From contig CAWCQQ010000002.1 in assembly GCA_963797675.1 (NCBI GenBank), positions 558,001 through 622,000 of the forward strand: 64,000 nucleotides of DNA, written 5' to 3'. Under the pieces are notes generated by a model, which saw only the letters and a list, made by a program, of their open reading frames with translations, ran no database searches and was not told where the DNA came from. Position numbers and translations under genes: made by a program. Each line of letters opens with the position of its first letter. Position 1 is the stretch's first letter. Shown here piece by piece: positions 48,649 through 58,638 of this stretch. Source of the DNA: DASQPR01 sp963797675. GTDB lineage: Bacteria; Actinomycetota; Actinomycetes; Mycobacteriales; Micromonosporaceae.

Positions 48649-50153
48649 GTGCTCAACGTTCGACTGTCCGATCGTCCGATGACGTCTGCTCCCGATGTGC
48701 TGGTCCTGCCGGTGCAGCCGGGACCCGAGGGCTCGACGCCTGGTCGAGGTGTCGGCGCCGATCGACGACGAGCTTCGCGACGAGATCGAGGCCTTCCTGA
48801 TCGACGCGAGCCACAAGGGCACGCCCGGTGCGATGGCGCAGCTGCCCCGGCCGACGCGCAGTCCGCGCCGGATCCTGCTGGTCGGCGTCGGTTCCGGCGA
48901 CGAGTCCGGCTGGCGGTCGGCCGGTGCCGCGATCGTCCGGGCCGCCACGAACGTCGAATGCGCTGTCGATCGCGATGCCGGTAGCGGACGGCTTCGAGTC
49001 CGCCGCCGCCTCGGTCCGGGGCGTGGCCGAGGGAATCTGGCTCGCCTCCTACAAGTTCCGGTACGGCGAACGGCGCAAGGCCTCCACCGACGCGCTCGTG
49101 GATATCACCCCGGATGACGAACTTCGCCAGGTCACGCTGCTGGTCGACGACGGCCGATGCGTTGACCGACACGGTGACCGATGCGTACACGGTCGCGTCC
49201 GCGACCCGCTTCGCCCGGGACCTGACGAACACGCCGAGCGAGGACAAGACGCCGGCGTGGTTCGCCGACCAGATCAGCTCGGTCGCGGCCGGAAACGCTC
49301 GGTTGAGCGTCCGCGTACGGGCGACCGACGAACTTGCCGAGGCCGGCTTCGGTGGCATCATCGCGGTCGGCGGGGCTCGACCCGCGGTCCCCGGCTGGTG
49401 GAGCTGGTCTGGGCGCCGGACGAGGCGACCCACCACGTGGTGCTGGTCGGCAAAGGCATCACGTTCGACACCGGCGGCATCTGCATCAAGCCGGTCGAGG
49501 GCATGCTGCTGATGCGCAAGGACATGGGCGGCGCCGCGGCGATCATGGCGGCGACGCTCGGAGCCGCGGAGATGAATCTGCCGATCCGCATCACCGCGCT
49601 CGCGCCGCTCGCCGAGAACATGGTCAGCGGCTCGGCGTTCCGCCCCGGCGACGTGATCCGGCACTACGGCGGCGTGACCAGCGAGGTTCTCAACACGGAC
49701 GCGGAAGGCCGGCTCGTCCTCGGGGACGCGCTCGCCTACGCGGCCGAACAGTTCGACGCCGACTACCTGGTCGACCTGGCCACGCTGACCGGCGCGAACA
49801 TGGTGGCGCTCGGAAAGCGTACCGGCGCGTTGTTCTCCGAAAACGATCGAGCTGGCGGCGTCACTTGCGCAGGCCGCGGCGGATGCCGGCGAGCACGTGT
49901 GGCGGATGCCGCTGGCCGATGACTACGTCAAGGACATCCGCAGCGAGATCGCCGACGTCGCGAACAGCGGCCCCGGCCCCGGTTCGGTGACCGCGGCGCT
50001 GTTCCTGCGCGAGTTCACCGGTAAGTCGCGTCCCCGGTGGGCGCACATCGACATGTCCGCGCCGTCGTGGGCCGCACGGCCGACGCCGAACTGGCCAAGG
50101 GTGCGACCGGTTGGGGCGTCCGCACGCTGCTGCGCTGGCTGGCCGCCCTCTAG
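48649..50153 (+). CDS. pepA: Leucyl aminopeptidase, M17 family, badly frameshifted
   Basis: Two-zinc exopeptidase. GKGITFDTGGICIKP holds the metal-binding Lys and Asp, GGAAAIMAATLGAAE follows, and NTDAEGRLVLGDAL holds the second metal Asp/Glu pair and catalytic Arg. N-terminal macro-like domain (VEVSAPIDDELRDEIEAF). About 500 residues. Frame changes near 48745, 48965, 49155, 49375, 49845 and 50080, all like one extra base. The corrected end LLRWLAAL stops at TAG 50151-50153. GTG start at 48649. Cytoplasmic peptide turnover. Confidence 0.85.
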
Positions 50154-50168
50154 CTGCGGAAGATCGCG

Positions 50169-50236
50169 GATCTTGGCTGCTCGCGGTGGCTATTTCGTCA
50201 TGATCCCAACCCTCACCCTCCATCGCAGCCAAGATC
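50169..50236. repeat. Inverted repeat between convergent pepA and O-methyltransferase genes
   Basis: GATCTTGGCTGC (50169-50180) and its exact complement (50225-50236), with 44 bases between; pairing continues partly outwards (GATC at both ends after 3 mismatches). It may be a terminator for both genes or a folded RNA end. GC-rich low-complexity sequence follows to 50340. Confidence 0.5.
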
Positions 50237-50352
50237 TCCGATCATGCAGCGGCGCGGCGGCGAGGCCGGCACGACGGGGTGGGAGCGGCCGGGGCGGGGT
50301 CAACGGCAGCGGCCGGGGCGGCGGCGCGGCGCTCGCGTCGCGGACCTGGGCG

Positions 50353-51006
50353 CTACGCCTTTACTGCGCAGAGGAGGCCGTCGCCGACCGGGAGCAGGGC
50401 CGGGCACCAGTCCTCGCTGGTTCGTAGCGACCGGACCACCTCGCGCAGCTCGGACGTCTGCGGATCGCGTACGGACGGGTCGGCGACCTTGCCACCGGCC
50501 AGCGCGCCGTTGATCGCCAGCATCCCGCCGGTACGCAGGATCCTCGGCGCCGCCTGGACGCATGCGGCATAGTCGGCCGGGTCGCCGTCGAGGAACAGCA
50601 GGTCGTAGGCGCCGTCGGCGAGGCGTGGCAGTACGTCGAGCGCGCGACCGGCGATCAGGCGGGTACGGCCGGCGACATGTCCGGCCTCGGCGAAGATCCG
50701 GCGGGACATCCGCTGATATTCCGGCTCGATATCGATCGTCGTCAGCACCCCGTCGGCGCGCATGCCGCCGAGCAGCCAGAGTGCGCTGACGCCGGTACCC
50801 GTACCGATCTCGATGACCGATCGTGCGCCGAGTGCCGTGGCGAGCAGGCGGAGCGTGGCGCCCGTACCAGCTGAAATGGCAGTGACCCCGACCTCGGTGG
50901 ACATCGCGCGTGCGACCCGAAGGACGTCGTCCTCGGCAACGTAAGATTCGGCGAAGTCCCGCGCGTGTGCGGACCTTTGCATGATCATGTCTGCCGTGCT
51001 GACCAT
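50353..51006 (-). CDS. O-methyltransferase (class I, SAM-dependent)
   Basis: 217 residues. VIEIGTGTGVSALWLL is motif I, LTTIDIEP is the acidic loop, and LLFLDGDPADY has the metal-site Asp of the COMT-like bacterial family. ATG at 51006 has AGGAGA 6 bases upstream, better than a longer start at 51030. In mycobacteria the same gene (Rv1220c) flanks sigE, but here the next gene is htrA, divergent, about 100 bases away. Intact. Confidence 0.9.
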   Translation of the reverse strand: MVSTADMIMQRSAHARDFAESYVAEDDVLRVARAMSTEVGVTAISAGTGATLRLLATALGARSVIEIGTGTGVSALWLLGGMRADGVLTTIDIEPEYQRMSRRIFAEAGHVAGRTRLIAGRALDVLPRLADGAYDLLFLDGDPADYAACVQAAPRILRTGGMLAINGALAGGKVADPSVRDPQTSELREVVRSLRTSEDWCPALLPVGDGLLCAVKA

Positions 51007-51107
51007 CGCCGGTCTCCTCATGTACTCTCCGCTTCCCGCTCGATGTCTTGATCGGTGATGTGATGCAAGGTTGCCGTGCGATCCTGATAGCGGATAAGAC
51101 TGGGGGT

Positions 51108-52550
51108 GTGGCGTGGACGGATCACGAAGCGGATGCGTCGTCGGGTTTCTCCGGCGCACTCTACGACGCGGCCGGGCGGGACGCTGCGCACCCGGTCGGC
51201 GCGCCGGAAAGTCCGTCCTCTTGGGCGTCACCGTCTCCCGCACGACCACCTGTCGCCACGGCCGCGCCGTGGATGCCACTCGTGCACGGCGGTGTGCCGT
51301 CCGCGCCGCCCGCTCCGCCAACACCTCCGGTGCCGCCGGTGACCGACAATTCGGCCTGGTGGTCCGGCGGATCATCGGATCCGTGGCGTGACCCTTATGC
51401 GGCCGCGGCCGTTATCGTCCCCGCGCCCGAGCCGCCCGCCCCGGTAGAGCCGCCGGACTTCTCCACGCGCGGGCGCAGCGCGACGCTCACTCAGGTGCTG
51501 CTGATCAGCGTGATCGCGGCACTGCTCGCCGGTGCGCTCGGCGGTGCGCTCGGATACAACGTCGCGGTACGGCGTGGCGGGTCCGGCGGCACGGTACTCG
51601 GTGGAGCGAGCACACCCGGCAGCGTCCAGCGCGCCCCGACGTCGCTGGCCGGCGTCGCGAAATCGGTCATGCCGAGCGTCGTGACGATCCGGGTGGACAA
51701 CGACTTCGGCACGTCGGCGATCGGATCCGGCTTCATCGTGTCCAGCAACGGTTACGTGGTGACCAACGACCACGTCGTACAGGGGATCGACAAGCCGGCG
51801 ACGGTGATGTTCAGCGATTCGTCGACCGCCTCGGCGACGCTGGTCGGCTCCGATCCGGAAACGGACATCGCGGTGCTGAAGGTCGCGAAGACCGGGCTGC
51901 CGGCGGTGGCGTTCGGCGACTCGGATGCGGTCGCGGTCGGCGATCCGGTGCTCGCGATCGGTGCGCCGCTGGATCTGCCGAACACCGTCACGTACGGCAT
52001 CATCAGCGCCCTGCGCCGGCCGCTGGAGATCAGCGCGGGAAGCGGGCCGACGCGCTACTACGCGGCGATCCAGACCGATGCGGCGGTCAATCACGGCAAC
52101 TCCGGCGGCCCGCTGATCGACGCGAACGGGCAGGTCATCGGCGTCGACGCGGCGATCGAGTCGTCATCGGCCACGAATTCGGAGGATGCCGGGAACATCG
52201 GCCTCGCGTTCGCGATCCCGATCAACCAGGCTCGACGAGTCGCACAGCAGATCATCGGTGGCGGCAAGATCGTGCACACCGTGATCGGGGCGACCACGCC
52301 GACCTCGTACCACCAGGATCCGAACGGTGGCGTACCGCTCGCGACGGTCGCACCGGGCGGTCCGGCCGACAACGCCGGACTGAAAGCGGGCGACATGATC
52401 CTGCTGGTCGGCGGCAGCCTGCTCACCACGGCCGGCGATCTGACCGCGCTGGTCCGCGAGTACGCGCCCGAGACCATCGTGCCGGTGGTCTACCTGCGCA
52501 ATGGGACCAGGCGCACGGCTCAGGTGAAACTCGCACCCGATTCCAATTAG
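51108..52550 (+). CDS. htrA: HtrA/DegP-family serine protease with N-terminal membrane anchor
   Basis: Chymotrypsin-like S1C protease plus one PDZ domain. A Pro-rich cytoplasmic segment is followed by one membrane helix (VLLISVIAALLAGALGGALG, near residue 135). The triad is His in VTNDHVV, Asp in ETDIAVLK and Ser in HGNSGGPL. A PDZ domain (ATVAPGGPADNAGLKAGDMIL) comes last. Envelope quality control, outside the membrane. I use GTG 51108; TTG 51048 or ATG 51063 would add up to 20 residues. Upstream of tatB. Intact. Confidence 0.9.
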   Translation: MAWTDHEADASSGFSGALYDAAGRDAAHPVGAPESPSSWASPSPARPPVATAAPWMPLVHGGVPSAPPAPPTPPVPPVTDNSAWWSGGSSDPWRDPYAAAAVIVPAPEPPAPVEPPDFSTRGRSATLTQVLLISVIAALLAGALGGALGYNVAVRRGGSGGTVLGGASTPGSVQRAPTSLAGVAKSVMPSVVTIRVDNDFGTSAIGSGFIVSSNGYVVTNDHVVQGIDKPATVMFSDSSTASATLVGSDPETDIAVLKVAKTGLPAVAFGDSDAVAVGDPVLAIGAPLDLPNTVTYGIISALRRPLEISAGSGPTRYYAAIQTDAAVNHGNSGGPLIDANGQVIGVDAAIESSSATNSEDAGNIGLAFAIPINQARRVAQQIIGGGKIVHTVIGATTPTSYHQDPNGGVPLATVAPGGPADNAGLKAGDMILLVGGSLLTTAGDLTALVREYAPETIVPVVYLRNGTRRTAQVKLAPDSN

Positions 52551-52635
52551 TGTTCACGCCTACGGTCTTGGGGATCGTGCGCTTGCCTGCGTAAGCTGGG
52601 GTCGCGGCTGGCGGCGTGGGCGGAGGTGACCTGGC

Positions 52636-53121
52636 GTGGATTTCTTCGGGATCAACAGCTGGGAGTTTGTTGTCCTGTTGCTGCTCGCGATGTTCATCTT
52701 CGGCCCGGATCGGCTGCCCAAGGCGATCGCCGACGGCGTCAAGATGATCCGAAACCTTCGCGACATGGCCCGCAACGCGACCACCGACCTCAGTCGCGAG
52801 CTCGGCACGGACATCTCGCTCGAGGACCTCAACCCGAAGTCGCTGATCCGTAAGCACATCCTCAGCGAAGAGGACGAGCGCGCGCTGCGCCGCCCGCTCG
52901 ACGATCTCTACAACGATGTCCGCAATGATCTGCGCGGCGTACACGGCGAGTTGAAGGGCGTCAGCAAGAACATCACCGGCGCCCGGAACACCGTCAAGAG
53001 CGAGCTGTCCGGGCTGCGTACCGACATCAAGAACGTCGCCAAGCCGGTCAACATCGGCGGGCCGACCGCGATCACGCCGCCGGCCCAGGCCGATCGGTCC
53101 TACGACCTCGACGCCACCTGA
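52636..53121 (+). CDS. tatB: Sec-independent protein translocase subunit TatB
   Basis: 161 residues. One short N-terminal helix (SWEFVVLLLLAMFIFGPDRLPKA) followed by an amphipathic region and a long, charged helical tail, with the family's conserved FGPDRLP. Together with TatC it recognises twin-arginine signals. GTG start. In mycobacteria tatB also follows htrA. Intact. A palindrome lies just downstream. Confidence 0.9.
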   Translation: MDFFGINSWEFVVLLLLAMFIFGPDRLPKAIADGVKMIRNLRDMARNATTDLSRELGTDISLEDLNPKSLIRKHILSEEDERALRRPLDDLYNDVRNDLRGVHGELKGVSKNITGARNTVKSELSGLRTDIKNVAKPVNIGGPTAITPPAQADRSYDLDAT

Positions 53122-53135
53122 AGCGTGCGTAACGC

Positions 53136-54309
53136 CTAAGCCGGCCGAAGGCCGAGCGGCTTACCCGCCAGGGATTCGCGACGGGTGGCGAGCTTGTCCG
53201 CCACCGCCTGCATGCGCGATGGCGGCCGGAGCAGTCGGATCGGTGAGCACGATCGGCGTCCCGGCATCGCCCGCCTCGCGTACGCGCGTGTCCAGCGGGA
53301 TCTGTCCGAGCAACGGCACGTTGGTCCCGACCGTCCTGGTCAGCGAGTCCGCGACGATCTGACCGCCGCCGGAGCCGAAGACGTCCATCCGGTCACCGTT
53401 CGGCAGCTCCAGCCATGACATGTTCTCGACGACGCCGACCAGGCGCTGGTGGGTCTGCAGCGCGATCGCGCCGGCCCGCTCGGCCACCTCGGCGGCGGCC
53501 ATCTGCGGCGTCGTGACGACGAGGATCTCGGCGTTCGGCAGCAGCTGGGCGAGCGAGATCGCCATGTCGCCGGTACCCGGGGGGAGATCGAGCAGCAGCA
53601 CGTCCAGGTCGCCCCAGTAGACGTCGGCCAGGAACTGCTGCAGTGCGCGGTGCAGCATCGGGCCGCGCCAGACCACGGCGGCGTTGCCGGACGTGAACAT
53701 GCCGATCGAGATCACCTTCACGCCGTGTGCCTGCGGCGGCATGATCATGTCTTCGACCTGGGTGGGGCGGTCGGCCGTACCGAGCATGCGGGGCACCGAG
53801 TGCCCGTAGATGTCCGCATCGACCACGCCGACCGAGAGGCCCCGAGCGGCGAGCGCCGCGGCCAGGTTCACGGTCACGCTGGACTTGCCGACGCCGCCCT
53901 TGCCGCTGGCGATCGCGTAGACGCGCGTACGGCTGCCGGGCTGCGCGAACGGGACGACCGGCTCGGCCGTACCGCCGCCGCGAAGGCTGGTCTGCAGGTC
54001 CTTGCGCTGGTCCGCGGTCATCACGCCGAAGTCGACCTTGACGGCGGAGACGCCGCTGACGGCGCCGACCGCGGCCGTGATGTCCTCGCGCAGCTTGTCC
54101 CGCAGCGGGCAGCCGACGACCGTCAGCAGCAACCCGACCGTGGTGACACCGGCGGCATCGACGTGCACCGACTCGACCATGCCGAGATCGGTGATCGGCC
54201 GGCGGATCTCCGGGTCGTCGACGGTCGCGAGGGCGGCGCGGATGGCGTCTTCCATCGCATCGGAGGGTGCGTTGGACGCTGCAGCGGGTGATGTGGCAGG
54301 TGCGGACAT
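53136..54309 (-). CDS. Mrp/NBP35-type Fe-S cluster carrier ATPase, frameshifted at the end
   Basis: An N-terminal DUF59/MIP18 domain (VDDPEIRRPITDLGMVESV) is fused to a deviant P-loop ATPase: ASGKGGVGKSSVTVNLAAAL, DADIYGHSVPRMLG and LLLDLPPGTGD. The C-xx-C of NBP35 is not obvious. Likely delivers Fe-S clusters. About 390 residues. The current frame ends at 53161. One extra base near 53213, in GCATGC, explains the broken C-terminus; the corrected end is the TAG at 53136-53138. ATG at 54309. Corresponds to mycobacterial Rv1229c. Confidence 0.85.
53137..53163. terminator. Possible bidirectional hairpin between tatB and mrp
   Basis: TAAGCCG (53137-53143) and CGGCTTA (53157-53163), with a GGCC-AAGGCC inner palindrome. 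It lies 15 bases after the tatB stop and overlaps the end of mrp on the other strand. Pairing is modest and the loop is short, so this is tentative. Confidence 0.45.
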
Positions 54310-54668
54310 GCTGGCAATGCTACGGCGCGGCGAACCGTTGCCGCCGCGCCGACCCAGGTGCGTGACCAACCGAACGCGTGGCGCTCGGGGTCTCGGTCGG
54401 GCGCTACCGGTCTGCACTCACAAACGGTGCAGAGCGGTAGGGTCCCGCAGACCTACCCGACAGCCCTCAGCGGACACGCCGAACCGGACATTTCTTGCAC
54501 TGATCAACTGCCCGCTCACCAGTTCGATTACCGATCCGATTCGGGAAAATTGCCGGCAGGTGAAATTGACGCTGGACGCCGTACCCCCCGGAATGGGACA
54601 ATCGTTACGTTGAGCCGCGCGCCTTCAAACCCCTTGAGGCGCGCGGCACAGTTCTTGCCCAAAACACC
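54310..54668. other. 359-bp gene-free region upstream of mrp
   Basis: Between the mrp start and the DUF1003 gene end. It holds the hairpin at 54614-54647. The remainder (54310-54613) should contain the mrp promoter; I recognise no operator. Confidence 0.5.
54614..54647 (-). terminator. Strong GC hairpin after the DUF1003 gene
   Basis: GCCGCGCGCCTTCAA (54614-54628) pairs with TTGAGGCGCGCGGC (54634-54647) with one bulged T, loop ACCCC. It lies 21 bases past the stop of the DUF1003 gene on the minus strand. Confidence 0.75.
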
Positions 54669-55302
54669 TCAGCGGTTCCGTCGCCGCGACTTCGGCGGCA
54701 TCGGAGCGTCGTCGTCCGACTTCACGTCCGCCTCGAACGGCTGGTCGAACTCCACGGTGTCGGCCAATTTCGCCGCCCGTCGCAGCTCCCGCTGATGCTC
54801 CTTGCGCTCCATCTTGTGCCGCCGGTGCGCGGCCTCGTCCAGCTCCTCGGCCAGCCGGGACAACTCGGACCGGACGAAGTCGCGGGTGGACACCTCGTCG
54901 ATCGCGATCCGCAGCGCCGCGATCTCGCGGGACAGGTATTCGGTGTCCGCCTTCTGCAGCGTGGCGCGGCGCCGATCCTCCTCCATCGACAGCCGGTCCC
55001 GGTCCGCCTGCCGGTTCTGCGCGAGCAGGATCAGCGGCGCGGCGTAGGACGCCTGCAACGACAGGAGCAAGGTCAGGAACGTGAAGGTGTACGGGTCGAA
55101 GCGCACCGGCTTCGGCGCCAACGTGTTCCAGAGCGAACCAGACGGCGATGAAGATCGTCATGTAGACGATGAACTTCGCCGTGCCCATGAACCGGGCGAT
55201 CCCCTCCGACCAGCGGCCGAACGCCTCCGGGTCGAATCGTGGCAGCTTCATCCGTGCGTCGCGGGGCTGATCGAGCCGGGCGTCCCGGCGCGGCTCAGCC
55301 AT
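54669..55302 (-). CDS. DUF1003 membrane protein, frameshifted
   Basis: Cytoplasmic N-terminus (FDPEAFGRWSEGIARFMGT), two membrane helices (FIVYMTIFIAVWFAL; FTFLTLLLSLQASYAAPLILLAQ), then a charged coiled-coil region (EEDRRRATLQKADTEYLSREI). About 211 residues. One frame change near 55127, like one extra base. The ATG at 55302 overlaps the end of the MgtE-like gene by 8 bases, as in other actinobacteria where the two are paired. Function unknown; a role in Mg/Co homeostasis is suggested by the neighbour. Confidence 0.75.
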
Positions 55303-56579
55303 GGATCGCTCCTAGCGCACTGCGGACTTCACTGACGACCTCCTGGTCGCGGTCGCGCCAGTCGCGCGGCAGCAGGTGGTCGAGTACGTCGTCGACGGTG
55401 ACCGCGCCGACGAGCCGGCCGAGCGAGTCCACCACCGGCATCGAGACCAGGTTGTAGGTGGCCATCCGCCGGGTGATCTCGGCGAGCGGCGTACTCGGGT
55501 CGAACGGTCCGATGTCGTTGTCGACGATGCCGCCGAGCAGCGACGCCGGCGGTTCGCGGAGCAGCCGCTGGAAGTGCACGACGCCGAGGAACCGGCCGGT
55601 CGGCGTCGCCATCGGGGCACGCGCGACGAACACGACCGCGGCGACCGCCGGGGCGAGCTGCGGTTCCCGGATGCGGGCCAGCGCCTCGGCGACGGTGGCG
55701 TCCGGGGTCAGGATGATCGGCTCGCTGGTCATCACGGAGCCGGCCGTACCGGGTTGGTAGTGCAGCAGCTGGCGTACCGGGTTGGCCTCGTCCGGCTCCA
55801 TCAGATCCAGCAGCACGTCCTGGTCCGGCTTCGGCAGCTCGGCCAGCAGGTCGGCCGCGTCGTCCGGGTTCATCTCCTCGAGGACGTCGGCGGCGCGGGA
55901 CGGCTCCAGCGCGCCCAGGATCTCCACCTGGTCGTGCTCGGGCAACTCCTCCAGGACGTCGGCGAGGCGTTCGTCGTCGAGCGCCGCGGCGACCTCGACC
56001 CGGCGGCTGTTCGACAGGTCCTGCAGCACGTTGGCGAGGTCGGCCGCGCGCATGTTGTCGAGGACGGCCAGCAGCGACGCCGTACCCTGCGCGTCCGGGA
56101 TGCCGACCAGGCCGCTGACCTCGTTCCAGTCGAGCTGATGCAGATGCCCGCGGCGGCTGCAGCCGGCCGGTCTGTTCCCGGACCGCGATCCGGGTCAGCG
56201 TCCACTCGCCGTTGCGGCTGGACTCCATCGCGATGTCCACGACCGCGGCCGGCGCGCCACTGTCGACGATCGTCACCCGCCGGTCCAGCAGCTCCTCGAT
56301 GACCAGGATCTCGCCCGGTCGCTTCTCGAAGCGCCGCAGGTTGAGCGTGCCGGTGCCGAGCACGACCGAGTCGGTCTCCATCGCGATCACCCGGCCGATG
56401 GGCAGGAAGATCCGCCGGCGCATCGGCATTTCGGCGATCAGGCCGACCACGCGGGGCGCGGCGCCGTCGGCGCGGACGCGCGCGACCGCGTCCCGTACCC
56501 GCCCGACCTGGTCTCCGTTGGGATCGAAGACCATCAGTCCAGTGAGCCGGGCGACGTAGACCCTCATCGCCGTCGTCAT
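55295..56579 (-). CDS. MgtE-N/CBS-domain protein, magnesium transporter-like, frameshifted
   Basis: An N-terminal PRC-barrel-like segment (MVFDPNGDQVGRVRDAVARV) is followed by an MgtE intracellular domain (ADVLEELPEHDQVEILGALEPSRAADVLEEM) and a CBS pair (VMTSEPIILTPDATVAEALARI; LVSMPVVDSLGRLVGAVTVDDVLDHL). No membrane helices, so this is not a full MgtE channel; it may regulate one. About 427 residues. One frame change near 56160, like one extra base. Start ATG 56579 or 56567. Corresponds to mycobacterial Rv1232c. Confidence 0.8.
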
Positions 56580-56612
56580 GCCTTTAGCGTAGGTGGCCGT
56601 ATGGTCTGAGGG

Positions 56613-57485
56613 ATGCAGAGCCTCTCGTACGAGATCGTGGACGTGTTCACCGATCGGCCTTTCGCCGGAAATCCGCTGGCCGTCGTGTTCGGAGCCGAGG
56701 ATCTCGTGGCAGCCGCAGATGCAGTCGCTGGCGCAGCGAGTTCCACCTGTCCGAGACCGTGTTCGTGCTGCCACCGACGGCGGCAGAGGCGACGTACCGG
56801 GTGCGAATCTTCACGCCCGCGGCCGAATTGCCGTTCGCCGGGCACCCGAGCGTCGGAGCGGCCGTGACGCAGATGCGCCGGGGCCTGTTCGCGCCGGGCG
56901 CCGTCATCCAGGAGTGCGGCGCGGGGCTCCTGCCGGTACGGGTGACGGCGGACGGCACCGCGACACTCAACGGCGGTGCCGCGACGGTATCCGAGCCGCT
57001 CGATCCGGCGCCGCTGCTCGCCACCGTCGGCCTGTCCGCTGACGATCATGTCGGGATGGCTCCGCGCCGGGCCGGCTGCGGCCTGGACTTCTCCTACCTG
57101 CCGGTGCGCCCGGAGGCGCTGGCTCGTGCGGCTGGTGATGCGACGGTCGCCCGGAAGCTCGGCATCGGCGACGTGAGCGTGTTCGCGTGGGACGCCGCAT
57201 CGCGGACGGCACGTACCCGGGTGTTCGTGCCCGGTCTCGGCGTGCCGGAGGACCCGGCGACCGGATCGGCAGCGCTCGGATTCGGCGTGTGGCTGGTCGA
57301 CCAGCGGGCTGCTGCCGGCGGATGGCGAGTCGGCGTACACCGTGATCCAAGGCGTGGAGATGTTGCGGCCGTCCACCCTGTCGTGCACGGTGACCGCGAG
57401 TGTCGGGGTGGTGACGGCCGCGACCGTGACCGGTGCGGTCGTGCCGATCGCGCGTGGCGAGATAGCAGTGCCGCCCGCGGGCTAG
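56613..57485 (+). CDS. PhzF-family isomerase-like protein, frameshifted
   Basis: Two-domain PhzF fold. YEIVDVFTDRPFAGNPLAVVF opens the family, with the catalytic Glu region of PhzF downstream, then TPAAELPFAGHPSVGAA, SVFAWDA, FVPGLGVPEDPATGSAALG, and an end GVVTAATVTGAVVPIARGEI. About 285 residues. Frame changes near 56730-56750 and 57330, like extra bases. Substrate unknown; phenazine synthesis is not suggested by context. The start ATG 56613 is divergent from the MgtE-like gene. Stop TAG 57483-57485 overlaps the convergent gene. Confidence 0.75.
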
Positions 57486-57976
57486 GCCTTGCGGCGCTTG
57501 ACCTTGTGCAGGCGAAACGGCTTCGCGGTACGCCGAACGGCAGGCGTCGGACGGGGTACGGCCGCCTCCGAACCGTCCGTCTTCGGCTCGGTGTCGTCGT
57601 CGATCGGCACGAGTCGCAGCACCGTGGCGGCGGTCGACCATTTCGTCACGAGCGCATCCACCGTGCCGGAGGCGTTGAGTCGCTTCCCGGCGAGCGCGGG
57701 CGTGGCCTCGGTCCACGTCTCGCTGCCCGGGACCACCGGTTCGACCCGGGCCTGCCAGCTGACGATGCGACCGCCATGATCGCCGCGAGCCGAGACGGTC
57801 GCGACATCCACGCCGGTCAGACCGGGTGCGGGTTGCTCGTCGCCGCCGGTGACGAGGTAGAGCGCGTCATCGATCGGGAAACACCACAACGGGTACGGCG
57901 GCTGATCTGCCGCCGTGGAGACCCAGATGATCGCGGCCTTCTTCATCGCTTCGGCAACGAGTGCGTGCATGCCCAC
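57482..57976 (-). CDS. Actinobacterial conserved hypothetical protein
   Basis: 164 residues. An opening helix and strands (AAIIWVSTAADQPPYPLWCFPIDDALYLVTG) and a basic C-terminal tail (FRLHKVKRRKA). The first part could be a flavin-binding split-barrel fold (inference only). Start ATG 57976 or 57970. Convergent with phzF; divergent from nuoC. Intact. Function unknown. Confidence 0.6.
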   Translation of the reverse strand: MGMHALVAEAMKKAAIIWVSTAADQPPYPLWCFPIDDALYLVTGGDEQPAPGLTGVDVATVSARGDHGGRIVSWQARVEPVVPGSETWTEATPALAGKRLNASGTVDALVTKWSTAATVLRLVPIDDDTEPKTDGSEAAVPRPTPAVRRTAKPFRLHKVKRRKA

Positions 57977-58056
57977 ATCCTGCCTTGTGCCGCCAAGATC
58001 GGGGACCGCGGTCGGACCACGGCGGGTCTGCGGAGCGGGCCGCTAGGATTCCGCGC

Positions 58057-58638
58057 ATGGAGACGGACGCTGTCGAGATCGGCGCGCGGCTGGTCGCTGC
58101 GCTGGACGGCGTGGATGCGACCGCGAGCGTCTCCGGTGGCGAGGCGTGGGCGCGGGCCACCGTCGACGTACCGGCGACCGCGTGGGTGCCCGGCATCACC
58201 GCGGCTCGCGACGAGTTGAGCTGCAACTTCTTTGACTGGCTCTCGGCCGTGGACGAACTCGCGGACGGGTTCTCGATCGTCGCGCACGTCTGGTCCACGT
58301 CGCTGCGGTACGGCCTGCTCCTGCGTACGCGAGTGCCGCGTGACGATGCCCGGATCGACTCGATCGTCTCGATCTACCCGGGTGCCGCGTGGCACGAGCG
58401 GGAGACGTACGAGATGTTCGACATCGCGTTCACCGGCCACCCCGACTTGAAGGGCCTGCTGCTGCCGCCCGAGTTCGAGGGGCATCCGTTGCGCAAGGAG
58501 TTCGTGCTGGCGTCCCGGGTCGCGAAGGACTGGCCGGGCGCGAAGGAGCCGGGCGAATCGCACGAACCCGGAGTAACCCGGCGTGCACCGATGCGGCCGC
58601 CGGGCGTACCGGCGCCGGGAGAATGGGGACCGGCGTGA
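58057..58638 (+). CDS. nuoC: NADH-quinone oxidoreductase subunit C
   Basis: 193 residues, 30 kDa-type subunit of complex I. The family core is ARDELSCNFFDWLSAVDE, then a second block with WHERETYEMFDIAFTGHP and GLLLPPEFEGHPLRKEF. It is separate, not fused to NuoD, and no nuoD or nuoB is adjacent. The ATG at 58057 is chosen over an upstream GTG reading that runs into the divergent gene. The stop TGA overlaps the GTG of the methyltransferase (GTGA). Intact. Confidence 0.9.
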   Translation: METDAVEIGARLVAALDGVDATASVSGGEAWARATVDVPATAWVPGITAARDELSCNFFDWLSAVDELADGFSIVAHVWSTSLRYGLLLRTRVPRDDARIDSIVSIYPGAAWHERETYEMFDIAFTGHPDLKGLLLPPEFEGHPLRKEFVLASRVAKDWPGAKEPGESHEPGVTRRAPMRPPGVPAPGEWGPA

